Assembly (NCBI GenBank): GCA_004525885.1
Contig: SPBV01000097.1
Coordinates: 1 to 6,812 of the forward strand
From: Nitrosomonadales bacterium
GTDB lineage: Bacteria > Pseudomonadota > Gammaproteobacteria > Burkholderiales > Nitrosomonadaceae
Direction of reading: 5' to 3'
Length of the DNA stretch: 6,812 nucleotides
Shown: in pieces, positions 1 to 6,252 of the stretch
Layout: each line of letters opens with the position of its first letter
Position numbering within the stretch: the stretch's first letter is position 1
The notes under the pieces: model-generated
Databases searched by the model: none
The model's input: the letters and a program-made list of their open reading frames with translations, nothing else
What the model was told of the DNA's origin: nothing
Program-made: the position numbers and the translations under genes

Positions 1-971
1 AAGATCCCGCAGTTTTTGATAATAAGCCCTATCGGGCTTACAATATTGCTCCTGAAGCTCTTTTAGTGAACTACCGAACAACGGAATTACGCATAACCCC
101 CCAACTAGAAAGTAAAAATATTCGTATCATCATAAACCCACTACCTGAATTTATTGACCTTAATAACAATCTTAAACTCACTTGGGGCAAATGTGGCGAA
201 TGGCGAAATGCGCTTGGTACCAATATTCGTATTGATACTGAAAGCAATCATCGTACATCTGTAACATTCAATGGAAGTTATTCTATAAATTGTGGTGAAA
301 AATCCCTGCTGCTCAGTCTACATAATAGTCCAACGTATACTTTAGAACTTTTCAAACATCTATGGAGGGAACAGGGTGGAATATTTAATGGAAAGGTGCG
401 CGCTGGCACTGTACCAGATGAGAGACTACAACTTGAGACCCACCAATCTCCTCCGCTTGCAGAAATCATTCGCGATATTAATAAGTTTAGTAACAATATT
501 GCGGCACGCCAACTGTACCTTGCACTGGGTACTGTCACCGGCAATGAACCCGCCACCCTCACTAAATCAAATGACGCAATCAGACAATGGCTTATGTCCA
601 AAAAACTTGATTTTCCTGAATTTATAATAGAAAACGGTTCGGGGCTATCGCGAAATGGGCGTATCAGTGCACGCCACTTAGGCAAACTTTTACTCAAAGC
701 ATTCCAAAGTTCTGTGATGCCGGAATTCATTTCATCCCTACCAATTTTAGCAGTAGATGGCACCATGAAAAAACGGCTTAATGGAACTACTGTTACTGGC
801 CAAGCCCATATTAAAACTGGATTACTAAACGGAGTGAAAACAATGGCAGGTTACATGCTCGACAAATCAGGTAGACGCGTGACCGTAGTTTTTCTTGTAA
901 ATCATTACAATTCTGAAAGCGCTCAACATGCAATGGATAGTCTACTACACTGGATTTACGAAAGATCATGA
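1..971 (+). CDS. dacB: D-alanyl-D-alanine carboxypeptidase/endopeptidase, PBP4 family (5' end outside window)
   Basis: Periplasmic penicillin-binding protein of the PBP4/DacB (peptidase S13) family, which trims the terminal D-Ala from muropeptides and cuts peptide cross-links. The frame is open from the left edge (first full codon at base 3, reading DPAVFDNKPYRAYN), so the gene begins upstream; the GTG at 66 is an internal Val codon and not the start. About 322 residues are visible. The SxN motif is SNN in KFSNNIAARQL (Ser codon at 489), and the KTG box is in HIKTGLLNGVKTMAGY (813-821). Between them lies the family block ENGSGLSRNGRISARHLGKLL and then VDGTMKKRL. The SxxK nucleophile motif and the signal peptide would be outside the window. 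The TGA stop is 26 bp from the stop of convergent trpE. The two visible active-site motifs are intact, so I see no sign of a pseudogene. Identification is confident from motifs; the symbol is by family. Confidence 0.9.
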   Translation, partial: DPAVFDNKPYRAYNIAPEALLVNYRTTELRITPQLESKNIRIIINPLPEFIDLNNNLKLTWGKCGEWRNALGTNIRIDTESNHRTSVTFNGSYSINCGEKSLLLSLHNSPTYTLELFKHLWREQGGIFNGKVRAGTVPDERLQLETHQSPPLAEIIRDINKFSNNIAARQLYLALGTVTGNEPATLTKSNDAIRQWLMSKKLDFPEFIIENGSGLSRNGRISARHLGKLLLKAFQSSVMPEFISSLPILAVDGTMKKRLNGTTVTGQAHIKTGLLNGVKTMAGYMLDKSGRRVTVVFLVNHYNSESAQHAMDSLLHWIYERS

Positions 972-997
972 TCAAACATGAAGGGCACTTCCAAACT

Positions 998-2470
998 TTA
1001 CTCTACCTTGCTGTCTAAACCACTTTCTGCTATTTCCGCTGCCATTAGAAGTGCCTTAGCTTTATTTTGGGTCTCAATCCATTCGTTTTGCGGTATGGAA
1101 TCAGCAACGATTCCAGCGCCTGCTTGCACGTGAAGCTTTCCATCCTTAATGACGCCAGTACGAATAGCAATAGCTAGATCCATGTCACCATTAAACCCTA
1201 GATAACCTACAGCACCAGCATAAATTCCGCGTTTAGACCCCTCCAACTCATCAATAATTTCCATAGCTCTCACTTTTGGAGCACCGCTAACAGTACCCGC
1301 TGGAAAAGTGGCGCGCAATACGTCGATCGCGTTCAAACCGGGTTTAAGTTTCCCGTCAACATTGGAAACTATATGCATTACGTGAGAATAATTTTCAATT
1401 TGCATGTTCTCAGTGACTTTAACCGAACCTATCTGTGCAACACGGCCTATGTCATTTCGCCCTAAATCCATCAACATAAGGTGTTCTGCGCGCTCTTTAG
1501 GGTCAGCCAGTAAATCAGCGGCTAATATTTTGTCTTCTTGTATTGTATTTCCACGTGGTCTGGTACCTGCGATGGGGCGAACTGTCACAGTATCACCCTC
1601 CAGACGCACTAGAATTTCTGGCGAAGCACCAACTACGTGAAAACCGTCAAAGTGATAATAAAACATATATGGTGAAGGATTAAGATTGCGTAACGCGCGA
1701 TACAATGCCAATGGTGATGCACTAAAAATCTTACTGGTACGCTGCGATAGCACTACTTGCATAATATCGCCGTCAAAAATATAACGCTTTGCACGCTCTA
1801 CCGCATTGATAAAATCTGACTCGCTGAATTCAGAAACCGCTTTAACTGGTTTAACTCGCACTTCTTTTGGAATTTCTACTGGCTTACGCAAATTTGAAAG
1901 CAATTCTTTCAAGCGTTTCTTTGTTGCCATATACGCGTCCGTAGCATCCGGATCAGTATAAATTATTAGATAAAGTTTGCCAGAAAGATTATCAACAACG
2001 ACCAACTCTTCGGACAGCAACAATAGTATGTCAGGTAAATTTAATGTGTCTGGACTAGCATGATTAGCAAGCTTATGCTCGATATAACGCACAGTTTCAT
2101 AAGCAAAATACCCTACTAGCCCACCGCAGAAACGCGGCAATTCTGGGCATGAAGCGACTCTAAAACGCAATAGATAAGATTGAATAAAAGATAGAGGATC
2201 CTCTACTTCTACCCTCTCCGATCCCATGGCATTAATAATATTTATGAAATTGCCACGCACTTCAATGTGAGTCGTAGCAGGTAACCCAATAAAAGAATAG
2301 CGCCCAAAACGCTCACCACCCTGAACCGATTCCAGCAAGTACGAGTAAGGCCGATTGGCTAACTTAAGATAAATTGACAGCGGAGTATCAAGATCGGCAA
2401 AAGTTTCCAACACAACCGGGATTCTGTTGTAGCCTTGTTTAGCAAGGTTGATAAACTCGGATTCAGTCAT
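998..2470 (-). CDS. trpE: Anthranilate synthase component I
   Basis: Large subunit of anthranilate synthase, converting chorismate to anthranilate with ammonia or with glutamine-derived ammonia from TrpG; this is the first committed step of tryptophan synthesis in the cytoplasm. The protein has 490 residues, a normal length. The N-terminal domain carries the LLES tryptophan-feedback motif (residues 45-48, in YSYLLESVQGGERFGRYSF) and the GGLVGYFAYE block (116-125). The chorismate-binding domain contains PSPYMFYY (265-272), PIAGTRPRG (299-307), DLGRND (335-340), FPAGTVSGAPK (389-399) and GAGIVADS (451-458). PIAGTRPRG with the feedback motif favours TrpE over PabB or isochorismate synthase. The start at the ATG fits the typical N-terminus (TESEFINLAKQGYNRIPVVLETFADLDTPLS), although only a weak GAAG precedes it. 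It lies 128 bp downstream of gph in the same direction. No trpG follows; the next gene is convergent dacB. Feedback inhibition by Trp is inferred from the motif. Confidence 0.97.
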   Translation of the reverse strand: MTESEFINLAKQGYNRIPVVLETFADLDTPLSIYLKLANRPYSYLLESVQGGERFGRYSFIGLPATTHIEVRGNFINIINAMGSERVEVEDPLSFIQSYLLRFRVASCPELPRFCGGLVGYFAYETVRYIEHKLANHASPDTLNLPDILLLLSEELVVVDNLSGKLYLIIYTDPDATDAYMATKKRLKELLSNLRKPVEIPKEVRVKPVKAVSEFSESDFINAVERAKRYIFDGDIMQVVLSQRTSKIFSASPLALYRALRNLNPSPYMFYYHFDGFHVVGASPEILVRLEGDTVTVRPIAGTRPRGNTIQEDKILAADLLADPKERAEHLMLMDLGRNDIGRVAQIGSVKVTENMQIENYSHVMHIVSNVDGKLKPGLNAIDVLRATFPAGTVSGAPKVRAMEIIDELEGSKRGIYAGAVGYLGFNGDMDLAIAIRTGVIKDGKLHVQAGAGIVADSIPQNEWIETQNKAKALLMAAEIAESGLDSKVE

Positions 2471-2481
2471 GATGAAACTTC

Positions 2482-2521
2482 AAAAAAAAAGAAAAAACTA
2501 CCGCTATAATATGGATACAGC
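2482..2521 (-). promoter_or_regulatory. Candidate hairpin plus U-rich tract in trpE leader
   Basis: Read on the minus strand, bases 2521-2503 can form a 6-bp stem (GCTGTA with TATAGC, one G-U pair) around a 7-nt loop. After five bases comes a pyrimidine tract of six T, one C and nine T (2497-2482), ending 11 bases before the trpE ATG. The arrangement resembles a weak intrinsic terminator or attenuator between gph and trpE. The stem is short and AT-rich, and the spacing to the T tract is longer than usual, so function is uncertain. No ATG-initiated leader peptide with Trp codons is present in the 128-bp gap. Confidence 0.25.
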
Positions 2522-2598
2522 AAGCCAACTAAGCTAGGATATAAGTATTCAAAAAGAACAATGTATTACTATCGTATTCTTTAGATACGTTTTGCAAA

Positions 2599-3327
2599 TT
2601 ATGTCAATCTCCTAATCAGATTCACCGCATCATAAATGGATGAAATAACGGCATCACAATCTAACTCAAGCACATCCCGTCCTTCGTTGTAACCATAGGG
2701 CACACAAAAAATATAGCAACCTGCTGCACGTGCTGCCTCAGTATCATTTATCGAATCACCAATCAATAACATTTCATGGGATAGAATCCCAAAAAACTTA
2801 CAAGCATGCTGCAGCGGCATTGGATCTGGTTTCTTCTTTGGTAGACTATCTCCAGAGAGAATAATATCGAAATAATTTAATAGTCTAGTAGCGTGTAACA
2901 GAGGCAAAGTAAAGGCTTCGGACTTGTTAGTAATGCAACCCAATTGAAAACCTGCTTCTTTCATTGCAATTAATCCATCTACTACTCTCGGATAAGGGCG
3001 TGTGTTGATACACAGATTCTTCGCATATTCTTGCTCGTAAATCACCATCGCCTGAGAAAGTAATTCAGCATCTGGCTCGTTATCAAGACTTTTAGCAAGT
3101 GATTTCTTAACTAGATTCTGTATGCCTTTGCCAATATAAGATTGAATAGTCGCAAGTGGCAACTCTGCCATACCCAATTCACGCAACATTATATTAGCAG
3201 CGACAGCAAGATCACCTGCTGTGTCAAGTAGTGTGCCGTCTAAATCAATCATAACGACCTTGACCACCAAGGGAAACTCAATTTGGGCTGGAGAAGAGTT
3301 AGAGCAAAGGTAGAGGTTCTTATTCAT
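2599..3327 (-). CDS. gph: Phosphoglycolate phosphatase (HAD superfamily)
   Basis: Hydrolyses 2-phosphoglycolate to glycolate; in an autotroph this clears the product of Rubisco oxygenation, and elsewhere it salvages DNA-repair products. HAD motifs are all present: motif I DLDGT at residues 28-32 (nucleophile Asp28, general acid Asp30), motif II Thr133 in CITNKSEAF, motif III Lys166 in LPKKKPDPMPL, motif IV GDSIND at 190-195. The helical cap lies between motifs I and II and includes the family-like GKGIQNLVKKSL (67-78). The length of 242 residues is slightly above the usual 220-235, because about 20 residues precede FPLVVKVVMIDLDG. The next ATG (Met26) is too close to the nucleophile to be a start; a GTG or TTG at codons 20-21 is possible, but the upstream ATG, preceded by a GA-rich stretch, is retained. 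It sits 68 bp after rpe and 128 bp before trpE, a combination common in proteobacteria. A related HAD phosphatase specificity cannot be excluded, but the context supports Gph. Confidence 0.9.
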   Translation of the reverse strand: MNKNLYLCSNSSPAQIEFPLVVKVVMIDLDGTLLDTAGDLAVAANIMLRELGMAELPLATIQSYIGKGIQNLVKKSLAKSLDNEPDAELLSQAMVIYEQEYAKNLCINTRPYPRVVDGLIAMKEAGFQLGCITNKSEAFTLPLLHATRLLNYFDIILSGDSLPKKKPDPMPLQHACKFFGILSHEMLLIGDSINDTEAARAAGCYIFCVPYGYNEGRDVLELDCDAVISSIYDAVNLIRRLT

Positions 3328-3359
3328 ACTACGTTATTCTCTCTCACAAAACTGAAAGA

Positions 3360-3380
3360 AAAAGAATTCCGGGTTCTTTT
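3360..3380 (-). terminator. Candidate AT-rich hairpin between rpe and gph
   Basis: A perfect 7-bp inverted repeat, AAAAGAA and TTCTTTT, flanks a 7-nt loop (CCCGGAA on the minus strand), starting 15 bases after the rpe stop. On the minus strand it runs on into a U-rich tail (TCTTTC). It could act as a leaky terminator that lowers gph and trpE expression relative to rpe, or as an mRNA-stabilising stem. The stem has one G-C pair only, so it is thermodynamically weak. Confidence 0.25.
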
Positions 3381-3395
3381 AGAAATCAACTTCCA

Positions 3396-4079
3396 CTAGA
3401 CCTTGGCTAGCTCTGCTCTTAATGCGGCCAATACCGTATCATACCGATGCGAGTCTTCATCTCTGGCTGCACTAAAAATTGCGGAACCAGCAACAAACGT
3501 ATCGGCTCCAGCACGAGCAATCTCAGCAATATTATCTACTTTCACCCCACCGTCAATTTCTAACAATATCTTCTTTTTACCAGCATCAATACGCTTGCGC
3601 ACAACTCTTAACTTATTCAGCGCTTCAAGAATAAACTTCTGACCACCAAAACCAGGATTTACTGACATTATTAAGATAAGATCAAGTTTGTCCAGTACAT
3701 GATCAAGAAAATGTAAAGGTGTTGCAGGATTGAATACTAGGCCTGCCTTGCAACCCTGTTCCTTAATGAGTCCAATGGTGCGGTCGATATGCTTAGATGC
3801 CTCTGGATGAAAAGAAATAATGTTCGCTCCTGCCTTTGCAAAATCCGGGATGATACGATCTACCGGGTCCACCATCAGATGCACATCGATAATTGCATCT
3901 GTGAGTGGTCGAATTGCCTCACACACAAGGGGTCCGATCGTTAGATTAGGAACATAATGATTATCCATCACATCAAAATGGATGAAATCTGCTCCTGAAT
4001 CAATAACATTGGTAATTTCTTCGCCCAATTTGGCGAAATTTGCAGAAAGAATACTTGGAGCAATAAGGTAATTAGCCAT
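3396..4079 (-). CDS. rpe: Ribulose-phosphate 3-epimerase
   Basis: Interconverts D-ribulose 5-phosphate and D-xylulose 5-phosphate in the pentose phosphate pathway and, in autotrophs, the Calvin cycle; a cytoplasmic TIM-barrel metalloenzyme. With the start at 4079 the protein has 227 residues, typical for the family. The N-terminal YLIAPSILSANFAKLGEE is diagnostic. Metal and catalytic residues are His34 and Asp36 (in FIHFDVMDNHYVPN), His67 (DVHLMV) and Asp176 (EIDGGVKVDNI). The phosphate-binding loops are SVNPGFGGQKF (139-149) and FVAGSAIF near the C-terminus. An in-frame ATG ten codons upstream (4109) would add MAFLILRNIS, but has no Shine-Dalgarno sequence, while the 4079 ATG has a good one and matches family N-termini. 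It is the first gene of the minus-strand rpe-gph-trpE series and is divergent from apaG. Confidence 0.97.
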   Translation of the reverse strand: MANYLIAPSILSANFAKLGEEITNVIDSGADFIHFDVMDNHYVPNLTIGPLVCEAIRPLTDAIIDVHLMVDPVDRIIPDFAKAGANIISFHPEASKHIDRTIGLIKEQGCKAGLVFNPATPLHFLDHVLDKLDLILIMSVNPGFGGQKFILEALNKLRVVRKRIDAGKKKILLEIDGGVKVDNIAEIARAGADTFVAGSAIFSAARDEDSHRYDTVLAALRAELAKV

Positions 4080-4086
4080 GGATATA

Positions 4087-4092
4087 TTCCTT
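4087..4092 (-). promoter_or_regulatory. Ribosome binding site that decides the rpe start
   Basis: On the minus strand AAGGAA stands 7 bases upstream of the ATG at 4079. No comparable site precedes the alternative in-frame ATG at 4109, so the shorter Rpe is preferred. Confidence 0.75.
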
Positions 4093-4147
4093 AAAATCAG
4101 GAACGCCATTTTAACCGCAAAAGGTTCTCTAGAGCTATTAACTTTAT

Positions 4148-4153
4148 ATTATA
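4148..4153 (-). promoter_or_regulatory. Candidate -10 box of the rpe-gph-trpE promoter
   Basis: A perfect TATAAT on the minus strand lies about 70 bases upstream of the rpe ATG, in the 165-bp AT-rich region between divergent rpe and apaG. The best -35-like hexamer, TTGAAA (plus-strand 4175-4180), is 21 bases upstream, too far for a normal sigma-70 spacer; 17-bp spacing gives only a poor match. The -10 call therefore rests on that hexamer and on its location. Confidence 0.35.
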
Positions 4154-4244
4154 TGCTAATATTCATCCCACAAATTTCAAGCAAAAAATGTATTTTATAA
4201 ACTCTACTCTTGCCGTGACATGAAAAATAGTGTGCAATACTGAC

Positions 4245-4628
4245 ATGGATGAAGTCAAAAAATATGAGATTAATGTAATTGTGCGTACCACCTATCTTCC
4301 TGAGCAGTCGGACGAAACCATGGACCGCTATGTATTTGCCTACACCATCATAATTGCTAATACTGGCATGGTCGCTGCTCAACTTATCAGTCGCCACTGG
4401 ATTATTGCGGATGGAGAGAACGATGTTCAGGAGGTACGTGGACTAGGTGTAGTAGGTGAACAGCCGTTACTAAGGCCAGGTGATCGTTTTGAATACACCA
4501 GTGGTACTGCTATCTCCTCCCCCGTTGGATCAATGAAAGGCAGTTACCAAATGGTTGCTGAAGATGGTCTCCATTTCGACGCGTCCATTCCAGAATTTAC
4601 CCTGAGTGTGCCAAGAACTCTACATTAA
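4245..4628 (+). CDS. apaG: ApaG domain protein (Co2+/Mg2+ efflux protein ApaG family)
   Basis: Small single-domain protein with the immunoglobulin/fibronectin-III-like ApaG fold. The biochemical role is not settled; it is historically linked to Co2+ resistance and Mg2+ efflux, and the same domain occurs in eukaryotic F-box and polymerase-delta-interacting proteins. From the ATG at 4245 it has 127 residues, close to the usual 124-127. Visible signatures are EINVIVRTTYLPEQSD at the N-terminus, YTIIIANTG (33-41), SRHWIIADG (49-57), the GxGxxG element GLGVVGEQP (66-74), and the C-terminal GSMKGSYQMV (95-104) with FDASIPEFTL. An in-frame GTG at 4230 would add five residues, but neither start has a clear Shine-Dalgarno sequence; the ATG is chosen by family length and by the MDEVKKYEINV beginning. 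It is divergent from rpe and convergent with der. No transmembrane segment is seen, so direct transport is not expected. Confidence 0.93.
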   Translation: MDEVKKYEINVIVRTTYLPEQSDETMDRYVFAYTIIIANTGMVAAQLISRHWIIADGENDVQEVRGLGVVGEQPLLRPGDRFEYTSGTAISSPVGSMKGSYQMVAEDGLHFDASIPEFTLSVPRTLH

Positions 4629-4758
4629 AAATCGCTCTTTCTTCCAATCAGGATAGAAATAGTGGCCACTGATAATAATATATGGAAAAAGTCGAAATAG
4701 ACTGCCATAGATATAAAAAATGGTACAGAAGAATCTCTAAATCCTGATCAGCCTGTTA
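4629..4758. other. Intergenic region between convergent apaG and der
   Basis: This 130-bp AT-rich stretch lies between the two stop codons and contains no ORF that I would call. It holds a 10-bp palindrome AGTGGCCACT (4661-4670) and an 8-bp inverted repeat, ATCAGGAT (4647-4654) with ATCCTGAT (4741-4748), separated by 86 bp; the right arm overlaps another short palindrome, CTGATCAG (4744-4751). No stem followed by a strong T tract was found on either strand, so no intrinsic terminator is called. Confidence 0.4.
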
Positions 4759-6159
4759 TTAGCCGTATTTCTTTCTACCATGCCGACGACGGCGATGAAG
4801 ATTTTTCTCTTCAGCCTCACTAAGTGGCGCAGGTTTCTTGTCAGCATAGGGATTACGACTCGTTTTGAACTCAACCCGCAATGGAGTGCCCTCGAGTTTG
4901 AATGTAGTACGAAAAGTATTTTCTAGGTAACGCTGATATGTTTTTGGTACATGATTAAGAGCACTACCATGAATTACTATCAATGGTGGGTTGGAACCAC
5001 CTTGATGAGCGTATCGTAATTTGGGACGGTACATACCAGCACGTGGTGGTGGTTGTTTTTCTACCGCTGTTAAAAGTGTACGCGTAAGTTTTGGAGTTGA
5101 TAATTTTGCCATTGCAGCAGCATATGCGGCATCAATTGACGGAAATAATCCAACCATGCCACTACCTCGCAGTGCCGAAATATAATGTAATCTGGCAAAA
5201 TTTAGAAGAAATGCAAGTTTCCTGGAAATCTCACGTTTGATGGTTTCGCGTTGGTAATCATCCAATCCATCCCACTTATTCACAACTAATACCAACGCAC
5301 GCCCTGTCTCTAGTATAAATCCTGCTATATGTGCGTCCTGTTCAGAAATTTCGTTTCTCCCATCCAAAACGAGCACTATCACATTGGCGCCCTCTACTGC
5401 TTGCAAGGTCTTAATTACCGAGAATTTTTCTATCGTCTCTAGTACCTTGCCACGACGACGTAAACCAGCAGTATCAATCAAGGTATAATGACGCCCGTTA
5501 CGTTCAAAATCAATATTGATACTATCGCGAGTAGTCCCGGGTTGATCAAAAGTAATTACACGTTGCTCCCCTAGCAATGTATTTACCAATGTAGATTTTC
5601 CAACGTTGGGTCGCCCCACAATGGCAATCTTCGGATGCTTGTCTTCTGCTACATCTGCTTGTTGTTCTGGGAAATTTACCAGCGCCAAATCTACTAATTC
5701 ACTAATGTTATCCCCATGAGCAGCAGAAATGGCACATGGTACACCCAGACCTAGTTCGTGAAATTCAGCGATAACGACCGGCGTCACCATTCCTTCAGTT
5801 TTGTTTACTACCAGAATAATTTTTTTTCCTGTTTTTCTGAGTTGGTCGGAAATAATTTTGTCGTGTGATGCTAGCCCCTGTCTTGCGTCGACAATGAATA
5901 ACACTACATCAGCCTCATCCACCGCTTGCAGTGTCTGTATCGCCATTTCATGCAGGATGCCTTCCTTTACTACAGGCTCGAAACCACCAGTATCTACTAC
6001 TAAATATGATTTATCGCCCAGTTTACCTTGACCGTAATGACGATCACGTGTCAATCCCGGGATATTTGCAACAATCGCATCACGGCTGCAGGTTAACCGA
6101 TTAAAAAGAGTTGATTTGCCAACATTGGGCCGTCCGATTAGTACGAGTATAGGTTTCAT
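4759..6159 (-). CDS. der: Ribosome biogenesis GTPase Der (EngA), double Era-like GTPase
   Basis: Essential GTPase that binds the 50S ribosomal subunit and supports its late assembly in the cytoplasm. The 466 residues contain two tandem G domains and a C-terminal KH-like domain. Domain 1 has G1 GRPNVGKS (9-16), G2 Thr37, G3 DTGG (56-59), G4 NKTE (119-122) and G5 SAAHGD (145-150). Domain 2 has G1 GRPNVGKS (182-189), G3 DTAG (229-232), G4 NKWD (294-297) and G5 SAL (328-330). The KH-like region covers about 350-436 (HGSALNHVPKTYQRYLENTFR), followed by a basic tail, RRRRHGRKKYG. Length and motifs are complete. The ATG matches the family N-terminus (MKPILVLIGRPNVGKS); a GGA close upstream is the only Shine-Dalgarno-like element. 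It lies 93 bp downstream of bamB, as in many proteobacteria; the gap holds a seven-T run on the minus strand (6208-6214) without a convincing stem. Downstream it converges with apaG. Confidence 0.98.
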   Translation of the reverse strand: MKPILVLIGRPNVGKSTLFNRLTCSRDAIVANIPGLTRDRHYGQGKLGDKSYLVVDTGGFEPVVKEGILHEMAIQTLQAVDEADVVLFIVDARQGLASHDKIISDQLRKTGKKIILVVNKTEGMVTPVVIAEFHELGLGVPCAISAAHGDNISELVDLALVNFPEQQADVAEDKHPKIAIVGRPNVGKSTLVNTLLGEQRVITFDQPGTTRDSINIDFERNGRHYTLIDTAGLRRRGKVLETIEKFSVIKTLQAVEGANVIVLVLDGRNEISEQDAHIAGFILETGRALVLVVNKWDGLDDYQRETIKREISRKLAFLLNFARLHYISALRGSGMVGLFPSIDAAYAAAMAKLSTPKLTRTLLTAVEKQPPPRAGMYRPKLRYAHQGGSNPPLIVIHGSALNHVPKTYQRYLENTFRTTFKLEGTPLRVEFKTSRNPYADKKPAPLSEAEEKNLHRRRRHGRKKYG

Positions 6160-6252
6160 GGTTCCAAATTATTACTACAGAGAATACCAACCTATCTTCT
6201 TCTAAAGAAAAAAAGCTGTCTTCTACAATGAATGATTTTTTCCGGATTGTGT

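Noticed and set aside
278..766. Minus-strand ORF of 162 codons inside dacB
   Set aside because: It is antisense to a frame whose PBP4 motifs are intact, and its translation shows no recognisable family.
964..991. GATCATGATC palindrome and small GAAG-GGCA-CTTC hairpin at the dacB/trpE convergent junction
   Set aside because: The palindrome has no loop and partly codes for the end of dacB; the hairpin has a 4-bp stem and no T tract, too weak to call a bidirectional terminator.
4175..4201. Possible apaG promoter, TATAAA at 4196-4201 with TTTCAA at 4175-4180
   Set aside because: The spacer is 15 bp and the -35 matches poorly; in AT-rich DNA a TATAAA alone is not enough to call a feature.
4149..4397. 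Minus-strand ORF of 82 codons overlapping the start of apaG
   Set aside because: It is antisense to the conserved ApaG frame and covers the divergent promoter region; no homology is apparent.
6160..6252. Seven-T run on the minus strand between bamB and der as a terminator
   Set aside because: No stem of useful length precedes the run, and bamB-der is usually cotranscribed.
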